64,000 nucleotides of DNA from Isotricha intestinalis (GCA_023807065.1 JAJJLU010000343.1:22864-86863), one strand, 5' to 3'; shown: positions 50,959 to 62,002, counted from the stretch's first letter. Notes: a model not told the origin generated them from the letters alone. Made by a program: numbers and translations.

Positions 50959-52884
50959 ATGCTTCAAAAAAAAAAAGAAATAATAAAAATATTATTTCAT
51001 GAAGAAGAAGGTTTCAAACCAGAATTTTGTTATAATATATTAATAGAATGTCAAAGAGGATTTTATCCTTTATGGAATTTATGTGTTCATAAAACATTTT
51101 TTACAAGTGTTGTAAAAGAAATAAATTGTATTTTATATTTAGAAGAATTAGTTTCAAAATATTCTTTAATGATAAAATTATTTATTAAGAATAAAGATTT
51201 TACAACTGCAAAAAATACTTTTTTAGTTTTATTAAAAGAAAATTCAGAAGCAGTAAAATATTTTTATAAAGAAATTTTAAAAAATTTTTCTAAAGCAGAT
51301 AAAGGAACCAAATTATTTGAATGGTATAAAACAATGATAATATCAGAATTAAAAATATTAAATATTTTAATGAAGTTTTGTTCTTATTTTAGTAAATTTT
51401 CTTTTTTAAAACAATTTTTGATTTATTATTTAAATATTAATTATAAAGTTTATGATTCAATAAATAAAAAAGGTGAATTAAGAGGATTACAACAAGATTA
51501 TAAAAATCAATTAAAATATTTTTATAGTATTTTATTATTTAATTCTTCTTTATTTATGAATGATAAATATTTATCTTTAAAAGTTTCAATAGAGTTATTA
51601 AATTTAATAAAAAAAAATTACTTAAATATAAGAGAAAGTGAACAAACAGAATTAGAAAAAAGTTTATTATTAAAAACAAATTATAATTTAGGTCTTTTAT
51701 ATTATGTAAATGGAAAAAATGAAGAAAGCATAAGTTCATTTCAAATTGCAAGAGAATTATATTTTGTTTATAATAATAAAAAAGAAGATTATGAATTTTT
51801 TTCTAATATTTATTCTCATACTCAAAGAAATAATGCTTTATCTGAAATTGAATTTGAAAAAATATTTCCTAAAGAAAAAGAAAATGAAAAAGAAGATTTA
51901 AAGAGGAATTCACCTAAAAGAAATTCTCCAAAGAAAAATAAAAAGAATAAATCTTCTTTACTTGAAAAAAAAATAAAAATTAAAAATATAAATACTTCAA
52001 TTTTAAGTAATATTGAATTATATTTAGGAGAAATAGATTTAGATAAAAAAAGTTATTTTTATGCTTATTTACATATGAAAAGAGCATTATATATTTATTT
52101 ATATTATCATCCAGAATTAAGAAATGAAAAATTTAATAGTCAAATAAAAAATAAAGAATTTAGAATAATAAAAGAATTTTTATTTGAAATAGAAAAAAAA
52201 TATGATATTAAAAATAAGAAAAATATAATAAATAAAAATGAAGAAGAATATAAAAAAATAAAATATATAGAAACTCCAATTCAAACAGTAGAAGAAATGG
52301 AAAAATTTTCTATTTTTTTATTTTCACTTTCACTTTATCAAATAAAAATATTAAATGATTTTCAACCAGAAGATGTTGAAAAAAGGAATGATTTACCTAT
52401 TTTATTTCCTAATCAATTTAAAGATTGTTTATCTTATGATCAAAGAGTCTTTTTAGAAAATTTAAGAACTATGGATTTATCAAGATATATTATTTTAAAA
52501 AATCCTAATGATATTATCACTCCTAAAAATTTAAATTATAATCTTTTAAAGTTAAGAGAAAGAACTTTATTAAATTTTTTTGATTCGAAAAAAAATTTCA
52601 AAATCAAAAATTATGATAATCAAAATGAGAAATTAAATCAAATTTATCAATCTCCTTTTTTAAATAACAATTTAAAAGCTTTTATTCAAAAATATGAAAA
52701 ATTTGTTTTGAAAATATTAAAAAAATGTAATGAAAATGAATTAAATGATATTATTAATAATCCTAAAATTTTAGTTTCTCCTATTTTTCATTATTTAAAA
52801 GAAATTGAAGATGAAAATAAAAATTCTTTATGTATAAAAAATCCAAATGAAAAAGAAAGTGATGTTGAAAATAAATCTTTTTAA
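50959..52884 (+). CDS. Helical repeat (TPR-like) protein, unknown
   Basis: 641 residues, all-helical by sequence, without membrane spans. Near residues 235-270, TNYNLGLLYYVNGKNEESIS with SFQIARELYF fits a TPR unit (N-L-G-x-x-Y and A-R-x-x-F positions). More degenerate units flank it, for example YAYLHMKRALYIYLYYHP. A Lys-rich insert with KRNSPKRNSPKKNKK near 315-330 is a tandem and may be a phosphorylated or nuclear-localisation segment. It is a scaffold-type protein of unknown partner. Confidence 0.5.
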   Translation: MLQKKKEIIKILFHEEEGFKPEFCYNILIECQRGFYPLWNLCVHKTFFTSVVKEINCILYLEELVSKYSLMIKLFIKNKDFTTAKNTFLVLLKENSEAVKYFYKEILKNFSKADKGTKLFEWYKTMIISELKILNILMKFCSYFSKFSFLKQFLIYYLNINYKVYDSINKKGELRGLQQDYKNQLKYFYSILLFNSSLFMNDKYLSLKVSIELLNLIKKNYLNIRESEQTELEKSLLLKTNYNLGLLYYVNGKNEESISSFQIARELYFVYNNKKEDYEFFSNIYSHTQRNNALSEIEFEKIFPKEKENEKEDLKRNSPKRNSPKKNKKNKSSLLEKKIKIKNINTSILSNIELYLGEIDLDKKSYFYAYLHMKRALYIYLYYHPELRNEKFNSQIKNKEFRIIKEFLFEIEKKYDIKNKKNIINKNEEEYKKIKYIETPIQTVEEMEKFSIFLFSLSLYQIKILNDFQPEDVEKRNDLPILFPNQFKDCLSYDQRVFLENLRTMDLSRYIILKNPNDIITPKNLNYNLLKLRERTLLNFFDSKKNFKIKNYDNQNEKLNQIYQSPFLNNNLKAFIQKYEKFVLKILKKCNENELNDIINNPKILVSPIFHYLKEIEDENKNSLCIKNPNEKESDVENKSF

Positions 52885-53048
52885 TAAATAATAATAAATT
52901 ATAATTTAAAAATAAATATTTTTTTCTAAGAAAAAAAAATAAAATTTCATAAATAAATTAAAATAAAAAAAAATATAATGATAAAAATAAATTTTAATTG
53001 AATATAAATTACAAACTAACGTAAAAAACAAAGATTTCTAAAAAAAAA

Positions 53049-53384
53049 ATGTCAAGAACATATGAAAGTCAAAATAAATTAGATCAAAATATAGAAATAA
53101 AATTTGATTTATCAAATAATCAATTAAATAATTCATATGAACTTTTAGCATTATCAACAGTATTAAAATCTCAACCTCAATTTATAGTTTGTCCTTTTTG
53201 TCATAGTGTATGTCCAACAAGAACAGAAAAAAAATTATCTTTTTCAAATACTTTATTTTGTTTTTTAGCTCCTCATTTTTGGATTGTTCATCAAATTTTA
53301 AAAGATAAAGATTTAAATTGTTATGATACTCAACATTATTGTTTAAAATGTAATGCAAATTTAGGTAATTATAATTCTTGTTAA
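53049..53384 (+). CDS. LITAF/SIMPLE-type zinc-ribbon protein
   Basis: 111 residues. The C-terminal 70 residues show the LITAF domain. A first knuckle VCPFCHSVCPT is followed by a hydrophobic membrane-dipping helix (FSNTLFCFLAPHFWIVHQIL). A second knuckle HYCLKCNANLGNY follows, with the typical H-x-C-x2-C-x3-L-G-x-Y ending. LITAF proteins are monotopic on late endosome/lysosome membranes and link to ESCRT traffic. The N-terminal 40 residues are polar. The lower half of the fold is complete, so this looks functional. Confidence 0.75.
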   Translation: MSRTYESQNKLDQNIEIKFDLSNNQLNNSYELLALSTVLKSQPQFIVCPFCHSVCPTRTEKKLSFSNTLFCFLAPHFWIVHQILKDKDLNCYDTQHYCLKCNANLGNYNSC

Positions 53385-53549
53385 ATCAATTATTTTTTAT
53401 TTTAATATCAAAATTTCTTTTTATTTTATTTTTATTTTTTTATTAAATAAAAAGAAAAATCTTAATGATTCAATATTACTTTTACATTTTATTTAATTTA
53501 TTTCTTATAATTAAATATTTATTATGATAAATAAATAAAATTTTTTATT

Positions 53550-55433
53550 TTATTCTGAATATAATCCCATTCTTTTTCTCCAAAGAATAATAGAATTATC
53601 AATACTAATAGAACATAATCTTCCATCTTTTAATTGAATAACTTTTAACATTTCATGATTATAATCAAATAAAACTTCATTTTCAAAATAATTACCATTA
53701 GAATCTTTTTTCCAAATTCTAATAGTTTTATCATTAGAACTACTAATAATTCTATTATCAATTAATTGAGAAATATAATTTATTCCACTTAAATGACCTT
53801 TTAATTTTTGAATTGCTTTAATTTGTCTTCCAAAATCTTTCCAAATAATTAATAAATTATCATTTCCTCCTGAAACAATATTTCCATTTAATAATTGATA
53901 TATTGAATTAACTGTTTTTTTATGACCGACCAATAATTGTTCAAAATTATATAAATATTTATTTTCTTTTTCTTTAAAAGTAATCAAATTTTTATTTATA
54001 TTCCATATTCTTATACTTGAATCATTATCATTTTTTATTGAATACATTAATCTATTATCTTTTAAAGAATATATTGATGATATTTCTTCTTTTTCTTCAT
54101 TTATTATTTGGAATTTCTCATATATATTATTTTTTCTCTTCCATAATATTATTATTCCATCTTTACTTCCTGTTCCTATTTTTTCATCATTAAATATTGT
54201 GATTACTGTTATTTCACTTTTATGAAAATTTTCATTATTTAAACTTTGAATTAATTCTAATTCATTATCATTGAATTTAAATATATCAATGTGTCCTAAA
54301 CTATTTTCTTTTCCTGAACAAGAAATAAAAAAATCAGAGTTAAGAAATTTATTAATTGAATAAATTGGATTTATAATAATTCCTTTTTGTAAATTAAAAG
54401 TATTTTTTTCTTTTTCTTCTTTCCAAATTTTAATTGATCCATCTAAAGAACTAGTAATAATATTATAATCATTTATTTGAATTAAACCTGTAATTAAATT
54501 ATTATGTGCTTTTTGAATTATATCTTCACATTTATAATTTTGTGAAACTTTACTATAATTAAATTTTATTAATAAATTATTATCTGAAAAATTTTGAATT
54601 TTAGAAATTGAAGCTATTAATTCTTTTATTTTTTGATCTGTTATTATACTTGATTTAATTTCAATATCTATTAATTCATTTTTTATATTATTTAAATAAA
54701 TTAACATATTTATATCATTTGTTTCTTTTGAAGAAATTAATTCAGAATAAAAATTTAAATAAAATAAATTTAATAATTTCATACATTTTGCACAATTAGA
54801 TAAATCTTTTTTAAAATTATTTTCATATTTTTCTTTAAATTTAATTAAAGAATTAAGAGCTTCATTAATTAAATTAATATTATTATTAAAAATATTTTCA
54901 GAAGATTCTTTTAATTTTTTTCCTAAAGAATCAAAATTTTTCATAAAAATTTCTTTATTAGGAAATTTAATAGAAATTTCTTTTAAGTTTCTTAAAATAG
55001 GTTCTTTTATTTTTGAAGAAAGAATTATTCTATGAAATTCATGTGATTTTGTTTCTTTACATTCTTTACATATTATTTGAGAACAATCTAAACAAAAATA
55101 ATTTTTTATATTTCCTTTATGAAAAATACAAACTTCATTTAATTGATAATTTTTCTTCTTTTTTAATTTTTCTATTTCAATATCTTTCTTATTTTTTTCA
55201 TTTATTATTCTTATTAATTCATCTATTGATAAATTTAATATTCCTGATAATTCACATTTACATTTCATTGTTAACTTTTCTATATTTTGAATTTCATTTA
55301 TTTGATAACAAAATATTCTTCTTATACAACAATTATTACATATTTTATGTCCACATGAAAATTTTAATATTTCCGAAAATATATCTTTACAATAAAAACA
55401 TCTTTTTTCTGAAGTAAATATTTCATCTATCAT
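53550..55433 (-). CDS. TRIM-like protein: RING, B-box, coiled coil, WD40 repeats
   Basis: 627 residues. The N-terminal RING is C-x2-C (CFYCKDIF), then CGHKICNNCCIRR, with the last zinc pair less certain. A B-box2 at about 98-135 reads CIFHKGNIKNYFCLDCSQ, then ICKECKETKSHEFHR. A helical coiled coil lies at about 150-280. At least five WD40 blades follow to the end, for example NNLITGLIQINDYNIITSSLDGSIKIWK and HLSGINYISQLIDNRIISSSNDKTIRIW. Probably an E3 ubiquitin ligase with a propeller for substrate choice; RING-B-box-WD40 chains of this kind are known in protists. It is divergent from the RFC1 gene with 144 bp between starts. Confidence 0.8.
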   Translation of the reverse strand: MIDEIFTSEKRCFYCKDIFSEILKFSCGHKICNNCCIRRIFCYQINEIQNIEKLTMKCKCELSGILNLSIDELIRIINEKNKKDIEIEKLKKKKNYQLNEVCIFHKGNIKNYFCLDCSQIICKECKETKSHEFHRIILSSKIKEPILRNLKEISIKFPNKEIFMKNFDSLGKKLKESSENIFNNNINLINEALNSLIKFKEKYENNFKKDLSNCAKCMKLLNLFYLNFYSELISSKETNDINMLIYLNNIKNELIDIEIKSSIITDQKIKELIASISKIQNFSDNNLLIKFNYSKVSQNYKCEDIIQKAHNNLITGLIQINDYNIITSSLDGSIKIWKEEKEKNTFNLQKGIIINPIYSINKFLNSDFFISCSGKENSLGHIDIFKFNDNELELIQSLNNENFHKSEITVITIFNDEKIGTGSKDGIIILWKRKNNIYEKFQIINEEKEEISSIYSLKDNRLMYSIKNDNDSSIRIWNINKNLITFKEKENKYLYNFEQLLVGHKKTVNSIYQLLNGNIVSGGNDNLLIIWKDFGRQIKAIQKLKGHLSGINYISQLIDNRIISSSNDKTIRIWKKDSNGNYFENEVLFDYNHEMLKVIQLKDGRLCSISIDNSIILWRKRMGLYSE

Positions 55434-55577
55434 TTAATTTTATTTTTATTCTTTTAATTTTTTAAAAATAAATATTTTATATTTTTCACAATTAATATAA
55501 TTAATTAATAAATAAAATAATTATTTATTTTAATTTTAATACTATATAAAAGTATTGATATATTTAAAATAATAAAA

Positions 55578-58109
55578 ATGACAGATTCAGATATAAGAAA
55601 TTTTTTTTCAGTAACAAATAAAAAAAGCGAAAGTGGAAAAATGATAGAAAAAAAAAAAATAGATTTAAAAACAGATATAAAAATAATTCAACGGAAAATT
55701 AAAAAAGAATCAAAAAAAAAACAAAAAATCATTGATGATTCTGATTCAATAACACCAAAAAAAAAAATACATGAATGTGATACTAAAATTAATGTAAATG
55801 TTTATTCTAAATTAAAAGATGAAAAAATTGAAAATGATAATAGTTTAAAGAAAAAAAAAATAATTGTTGATGATGATGATGAAAGAGAAATTGAAATAAA
55901 TAATAATTTGGCGGTAAAAAATAATAATGAAATAATTAATTCCAATGAAAAAAAAATTTATCAAATTAAAGAAAAAAAAGAATCTTTAATTCCTATTTCT
56001 GTCTCTGATTTTTTTAGTGGGAAAAAAAATATTCAAAAAGAAAAAAAGGAAGAAAAAGAAAATAAAATTTCTTTTATTCAAAATATGGAAATTGAAGAAG
56101 AAGAAGTAAATAATGATAATCAAAATATTAATATTAATATGAATATAAACATAAATATAAACAAAAATAATAATAATAATGAAAAAATTAATAATAATAA
56201 CAAAGGTAATATTAATGAAAATAATAATAATATAAATAATAATTTAAATAATAATATAAATAATAATATTGATAATAACATTGATAAAAATAAAATTAAT
56301 ATCACAAAAATTAATAATAAATCCCCAGATAAAATTCCAGAAAAAAACATAAAAGAAAGTAAAAAAGATTTAAAAAATATAAAAACAATAAATATAGAAA
56401 AAACAGAAAAATCAAAAAACGAAGAAACCTCAAAAAATTTATATTTTCAAAACAAAGAAAAACCTCTATCAAATAAATTAATAAATTTAGAATCTCCTTT
56501 AAATTTATTATGGTCAGATCGTTACAAGCCAAAAACAATATCGGATATAATAGGTAATCAAAGTCAAATAAAAAATATAATAGAATGGTTAGATAATTGG
56601 AATAATTGTATATTTAACAATATAAAAAGAGAAAAAGTAAGTAATAATAAATTTTCAAAACCTGAAAATTTAAATGCAAGAGCATTAATAGTAAGTGGAT
56701 CACCTGGAATAGGAAAAACATCATCAATAAGAGTAATATCTCAATTTAAAGGATATAAAGTTTTTGAATTAAATGCAAGTGATAAAAGAAATAAAGATAT
56801 AATAAATAATAGTGTTGGTTTTTTAATGAATAATACTACTTTAAATGGAGATTCTATTACTAATAAAAATTTAATTATTATGGATGAAATTGATGGAATG
56901 AATGGTAATGAAGATAAAGGAGGAATTAAAGCTTTAATTGATATTGTTAAAAAAACTAAAGTTCCTATTATTTTCATTTGCAATGATATTTATTCTAATA
57001 AATTAAAAAGCTTATTAAATTATTGTTATGATATTAGATTTAATAAACCTGATAAAAGATTAATTGTTAATAGATTATATAATATTTGTAAAAAAGAAAA
57101 CATTAATATTGAACATTTAACTCTTGATTATATTGTTGAAAGCTTTAATAATGATATTAGACAATGTTTAAACTATTTAGATTTAATTTCAAGAGGTGAT
57201 AATAAAAATAATCTTAATAATGAAAAAGATAATTGTAATAATTTTAAAAAAGATCAAACTGTATCAAATAGTTCTTTTGATGTTGTTAAAAAATTATTAA
57301 CAAAAAGTGAATTAATAAAATTAAACTTTACACAAAAATTAGATTTATTTTTCATTGATTTTGATTTAATACCACATTTAATATATGAAAATTTTCCAAA
57401 CACAATTCCAAAGGAAAATAATAAATTAATAAATATAGAAAAATTATGTGAAATAACAGAAAATATATCATATAGTGATTTAATAGAAAAAAGAATAAAA
57501 GGAAATAATGAATGGAATTTATTACCAAATAAAGGAATTCATTCTGTTATTATTCCAAGTTATTATTCAAGTTCTTTTTGTTCTTATCCTAAATTTCCTG
57601 AATTTTATAGTAAAATATCAAAAATGAGAAAAACAAAAAGACAAATTAAAGATATTAAAACTCTTTTTCCTTTTTATAATATTAATTCTATTAAAAATGA
57701 AATTTCTCCTCTTTTATTTAAAATTATTATTAATTTATTAAATGAAAATGGAAAAGAAAGTATTGATGAAATTATTAATATATTTACTATTTATAAAATT
57801 AGTTTAATGCAATTTAAAGATTCTCTTTTTGATTTACAAAGTGAAAATACTCAAAAAATTTATAATAAAATTAATCCTAGTTTAAAAAGTTATTTTACTA
57901 GAAAATTAAATGATCATTTTAAAACTTCTATTAAAGTTACTAAAAGTCATAATGAAAATAATTCAAATAATAATATTAAAAGAGATTATGAAGGAAATAT
58001 TATTGAAGATGAAAATGATGATATTGAAGAATTTTCTGATGATGATAATTCTTCTATTTTTGAACCTGTTAAATCAAGGAACAAAAAAAATAAAAACTCA
58101 AAAAAATAA
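55578..58109 (+). CDS. RFC1: Replication factor C large subunit (RFC1), without BRCT
   Basis: 843 residues. The N-terminus, DIRNFFSV, is the PCNA-binding type seen at the start of RFC1 proteins, and SVSDFFSGKK near 140 could be a second one. A Lys- and Asn-rich disordered region follows. The AAA+ domain starts LWSDRYKPKTISDIIGNQSQ. Its Walker A is SGSPGIGKTSS and its Walker B is LIIMDEIDGM. The RFC1 C-terminal domain follows (YSDLIEKRIKGN, LLPNKGIHSVIIPSYY). The C-terminus is acidic, then basic (nuclear signal). RFC1 leads the clamp loader that places PCNA on primed DNA. The BRCT domain expected between the N-terminus and AAA+ is not visible; only low-complexity sequence is there. Confidence 0.92.
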   Translation: MTDSDIRNFFSVTNKKSESGKMIEKKKIDLKTDIKIIQRKIKKESKKKQKIIDDSDSITPKKKIHECDTKINVNVYSKLKDEKIENDNSLKKKKIIVDDDDEREIEINNNLAVKNNNEIINSNEKKIYQIKEKKESLIPISVSDFFSGKKNIQKEKKEEKENKISFIQNMEIEEEEVNNDNQNININMNINININKNNNNNEKINNNNKGNINENNNNINNNLNNNINNNIDNNIDKNKINITKINNKSPDKIPEKNIKESKKDLKNIKTINIEKTEKSKNEETSKNLYFQNKEKPLSNKLINLESPLNLLWSDRYKPKTISDIIGNQSQIKNIIEWLDNWNNCIFNNIKREKVSNNKFSKPENLNARALIVSGSPGIGKTSSIRVISQFKGYKVFELNASDKRNKDIINNSVGFLMNNTTLNGDSITNKNLIIMDEIDGMNGNEDKGGIKALIDIVKKTKVPIIFICNDIYSNKLKSLLNYCYDIRFNKPDKRLIVNRLYNICKKENINIEHLTLDYIVESFNNDIRQCLNYLDLISRGDNKNNLNNEKDNCNNFKKDQTVSNSSFDVVKKLLTKSELIKLNFTQKLDLFFIDFDLIPHLIYENFPNTIPKENNKLINIEKLCEITENISYSDLIEKRIKGNNEWNLLPNKGIHSVIIPSYYSSSFCSYPKFPEFYSKISKMRKTKRQIKDIKTLFPFYNINSIKNEISPLLFKIIINLLNENGKESIDEIINIFTIYKISLMQFKDSLFDLQSENTQKIYNKINPSLKSYFTRKLNDHFKTSIKVTKSHNENNSNNNIKRDYEGNIIEDENDDIEEFSDDDNSSIFEPVKSRNKKNKNSKK

Positions 58110-58480
58110 TCTTATTATTTTTTCGATAATTAAAATTAACTAATTTAAATATGAATTAAATTGAAATTAATTAACAATATTATATTTAAAAAATAGATAT
58201 ATGAATAAAGAAAAAACGTTTATAATATTTAATTAGGATAATTATAATTTATTTCTACTAAATAATAAACATAAATAATTTAATTATAAATAAAAAAAAA
58301 TTAATAAAATTATATTTAATTAAATATATTAAATAAATGAAATAATTTAAATTATTATTTTTAATATTTATAGAAAGATAGAAAGAATATTTTTTCCAAA
58401 AACAAATTACAAAAAATCATATTTAATACAAACTACAAATTCCAAAAAAACAAAATAAAAATAAAAAATAGAATCAATAA
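58110..58480. other. Convergent intergenic region, 371 bp
   Basis: Between two 3' ends, with A/T-rich sequence only. No gene or repeat seen. Confidence 0.4.
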
Positions 58481-58959
58481 TTATTGAACAAGTAAATTTT
58501 CCAGTTCAACATTAACAATTTCACATAATTTTTTTTCGACGTTGGTTCGATTATTTTTTTTTTGTTCAATAATTTTAACTTGTTCAAGTAATTCTCTTAT
58601 TTCATCTTCAGTAATTTCAACATTAAAATCTTGTTTAAATTGTTGCATAGTATTAATTTGATTTGCAACACTAATAGAAGGTTTAGAAACAAATTTTAAC
58701 ATTTTCATTTGATAAGGTTCTAATAAACTATATATTAAAATATCTAAAGCTGTCATATTTCTCATATAATTTAATATATCTAATTGATAATAAATTCCAT
58801 ATTTTCCTTTTTGAAATAATAATTGATTCATTCTTAATTCTTTATTTGCTAAACAAGGAAAAATTTTTAATATTATTATATCTAAAACTGAAAATTTAAT
58901 TAATATTTTCTTTGGGATATGTTTTATTTTTTCTTTTACTTTAGTAGAATTAATGTAAA

Positions 58960-58992
<33 letters not shown>

Positions 58993-60379
58993 CATTTTCG
59001 TTTTCATCTTTTACTCTTTTTATTTTAATTAAATTATTATTTTGATTTATTTCTAAATTGTCATTAATTGAATCTAAACTACTTTCATTTGATTGTAAAT
59101 TTTCATTTGTTTTTTTAATTCTTGAAGTTATTGGTGTTTTAAATCTTAAAAAAGAATATTTCATAAAATTTGAACTTGCTGGTCTTGAAGAAACATAATT
59201 ATTTATTTTATTTATTGTATTAGAAATTTTAATATCTGAACTAGAAGAAAAATTACAATATTTTATTTTTTTTGTCATTTGTGATGATGATTTTAAACTT
59301 TTTGAATTTCTGATGTCTCTAAATAAAAATAATTTTTTCATAAGTGATTGATATGAATAAAAAGTATTTATTTTACCAACAATAATAACTAAAATTAAAA
59401 TAATATTTGATAATATTGAAGCTAAATTTCCGATAAATTCAATAATCATTTGATATTGTCTTTGTATAATATATTTACTTGGTTCTGCTTTTATTATTAT
59501 TTTAGCTAATATATTATAATCTTTTAATTTATTTAAAAATCTTTTTTTTCCTTTATAAATATTAAAATGGTTTTCTCCTATATAACTTATATAATATTCA
59601 TTCATTTTTTTAAAAAAAAAGAACTGATGACTTGAAGTAAATTCTTTAACACCAAATAATAATTCTAAATTATTTAAATTTTTTGCATTTAAATATAAAT
59701 AAGATTCTCTTATAAAAGAATTAATAGGATAAGAATAATTTTTAATATTTATTCCATAATCTGTATGATATAATTGGAAATAACAATCATTTTCATTTAA
59801 AAAATTATTATAAGTTTCATAATCTTCAATTTTCATTTTTAAATTTATTTCTATATATTTAAATAATTTATCGGTTAATGTTCCTTCAATTGTTATATTA
59901 TTATCGTTTAAACAATATTTTTGATTTAATCCAATTATTTGAAATGAATCATTAAATTTATTAAAAAAATTTGAAGTATTACATAAAGAATAATTTAAAG
60001 TTATTTTTTCTTTAATATATGTTCCTTCATTTTGATTATAAATAAAATAATTTACTTCAAAATCAAATAATTCTAATTCTTTTTCCCTAATTATTTTATT
60101 TGAGTTACATTGAATATTAAAAGCATTTACTAAAGAATAATTTAAAAAATTAATTTTATCTGTTACAGGTAATTGAGTTTTATAATAAATAATATCTAAA
60201 TCTTTTTTTTGAATAAAAGATATTAAATTATATAAAAAATAACAGATAGCAAATAATATAAATAATACAAAAATAAATCCTCCAAAAGGTGTATGATATT
60301 TTTCAACAGCTTTATAATGAAAATTAAATCCAACTCCTAAATAATCACATTGTTTAAAAAGTTTTTTTATAATTTTCAT
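58481..60379 (-). CDS. Two-span membrane protein, ciliate family, member 3
   Basis: 632 residues. LFKQCDYLGVGFNFHYKAVE is followed by YHTPFGG and the first span (about 32-53). A lumenal domain with sequons (NYSL, NDSF, NITI, NYSY) leads to a second span, FIGNLASILSNIILILVIIV, near 313-335. The cytosolic tail includes a poly-Asn run encoded by an ATT microsatellite (58961-58992). The last 120 residues contain KFSVLDIIILKIFPCL and LDILNYMRNMTALDILIYSL, distantly like the tails of members 1 and 4. The family plan is conserved while the sequence is divergent, which suggests old duplication. Role unknown. Confidence 0.65.
58961..58992. repeat. ATT trinucleotide microsatellite
   Basis: About ten uninterrupted ATT units inside the coding region of the two-span member 3, read as Asn on the minus strand. 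Likely length-variable without changing the frame. Confidence 0.85.
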
Positions 60380-60610
60380 TATATTTTATTTATTTTTTCT
60401 TTAAATATAAAAAAAAATATGTAATTAGTAAAATCAAAAATAAGTATTATTTAAAGGAATATTAAATTTAATAAATACTATTAAAATGATTTTTTAAAAT
60501 AGTTTTATAATAATACGTTTTTTCTCATTATTATTATATTTAAGTCATTATCTTAAAAGATAACAAAACAAAAGATAACTATTTATAAACTAAAAAAAAT
60601 AATTCAAACA

Positions 60611-60931
60611 ATGGATGAAAAAGAGAAATTAAAATTAGATTTAATAGAAACTTTAAATACTTCATATATATCTGAAGACGAATTTTATTCTTTATTGGAC
60701 AATTTAGTAAATGAAAATGATACTATTGAAGGATTTAATTCGAGTAGTAATAATTCAAATAATTTGGAAAATGTTCATATGTTTAGTTCAAATTCACAAA
60801 AAGATGATTTCTACAACACACAATTAATGAATAATCTAAAAGAAAACATTAAAGTTTATCGAGAATCATTAGATAAAGAAGAAATTAATGAAATTATTCG
60901 TAATATCAATTATAATGAATTGAATAAATAG
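60611..60931 (+). CDS. Small acidic protein, unknown
   Basis: 106 residues, acidic, rich in Asn, Ser and Glu, with no span or signal peptide. It starts MDEKEKLKLDLIETLN and ends INYNELNK followed by TAG, the only TAG stop among the genes here. Two predicted helices (EKLKLDLIETLN and KEEINEIIRNIN) flank a disordered centre. No family is recognised. It stands alone between larger genes with normal spacing, so it is likely real. Confidence 0.5.
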   Translation: MDEKEKLKLDLIETLNTSYISEDEFYSLLDNLVNENDTIEGFNSSSNNSNNLENVHMFSSNSQKDDFYNTQLMNNLKENIKVYRESLDKEEINEIIRNINYNELNK

Positions 60932-61082
60932 GTTAATCTCTTTTAATATATTTTTTATATTTTAAAAGAATTTATTGTAATTTATGAAGTTTTAAAATCT
61001 TTATTTCAATTAATAAAAGAATTTTAATTTCTTGTAAACTAATTTCTTAATATAAAATCATAATTATATAAAAAAAAATAAC

Positions 61083-61823
61083 ATGAACCCTGAAACAATG
61101 GATTCAAAACAAACATATTCATATCAACCTATAATAATTCCAAACATTCAAAATAGTGATAATTCTTCATTAGAAAATAAAAATCAAATTCAACAAACAA
61201 TTCCTCAAAAAATTAATATTATACAATCAAATATTCCTTTAAATCAAAAAATAATATTGCAAAATGAATATAAATTTAAATATTTATTTAGAAAATGTTT
61301 TCGACTTATTATTTTGGTTGTTATATTTCTATTATTCTTTTTCAGTAATATTAATAATAACAATGAAAAAGAAAAAAAACACGATTTTAGTCTTATTATA
61401 TTAATATTATTTATTATTTTACTTCTTTTAAGTAGAATATCTTATGAAATAATAATTCATTTAGATTTTAATTCAGGATTAATAATATTTCAAGAAAATG
61501 GTTTATTAAAGAAAAAAAAAGAAATTAAATTTATTAATGAAGTTTATTCAATTAGAATAAATAAATATTCTTCTTGCAATCGCTTTAAATTAGAAACTAT
61601 TAATTTAATTGGTGAAGTTAATCCTCTTAATATTTTTGGAACTGGAAATTCTTATATTTTTTGTTGCAAAAGTTTGAATGAAATTAAAAAAATAATTAAT
61701 GAATGTAATAATATAATTAAAACATATCATGAATTAAATAGAATTAACACTTTTAATTCTATTAATTCTAATAATTCAATAAGTGGAACCCCTGTTATTA
61801 GTATTATTAATTTTAATCAATAA
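61083..61823 (+). CDS. Small two-span membrane protein, unknown
   Basis: 246 residues. A polar N-terminus (to about 65) is followed by two close spans (LIILVVIFLLFFFSNI near 75-92 and LIILILFIILLLLSRI near 105-120) forming a hairpin. A soluble C-terminal domain of about 120 residues alternates strands (GLIIFQENGLLKKKKEIKFI, YSIRINKY, SYIFCCKSL) and ends in a helix. The shape resembles small membrane proteins with a PH-like domain, but I cannot name a family. A second in-frame Met at residue 6 is an alternative start. Confidence 0.55.
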   Translation: MNPETMDSKQTYSYQPIIIPNIQNSDNSSLENKNQIQQTIPQKINIIQSNIPLNQKIILQNEYKFKYLFRKCFRLIILVVIFLLFFFSNINNNNEKEKKHDFSLIILILFIILLLLSRISYEIIIHLDFNSGLIIFQENGLLKKKKEIKFINEVYSIRINKYSSCNRFKLETINLIGEVNPLNIFGTGNSYIFCCKSLNEIKKIINECNNIIKTYHELNRINTFNSINSNNSISGTPVISIINFNQ

Positions 61824-62002
61824 ATATTTTTTTTAGAATAAATAAATTTTTTATATTTTCATGAAAAAAAATAATATTCAAAAGAAAAAAACATATAAAA
61901 TAAAATATCTTAATTTTTTATTAATTTAATAACACATAAACCGAACATATATCCTTATATTTATTTATAATAAAAAAACTATATCATTTATTTTATTGTT
62001 TC

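Noticed and set aside
55013..55417. A 134-codon plus-strand open frame rich in Phe, Leu, Ile and Tyr
   Set aside because: It lies antisense to the RING/B-box/WD40 gene. The Lys/Asn/Glu-rich minus strand automatically gives hydrophobic antisense frames in such A/T-rich DNA. The same holds for similar frames at 1165-1365, 5242-5529, 6398-6664, 42392-42622 and 56120-56350.
57910..58143. A 77-codon frame overlapping the 3' end of RFC1
   Set aside because: It is a shifted reading of the RFC1 coding sequence (ILL/KLL/KMK repeats made from AAT/ATT words), with no support of its own.
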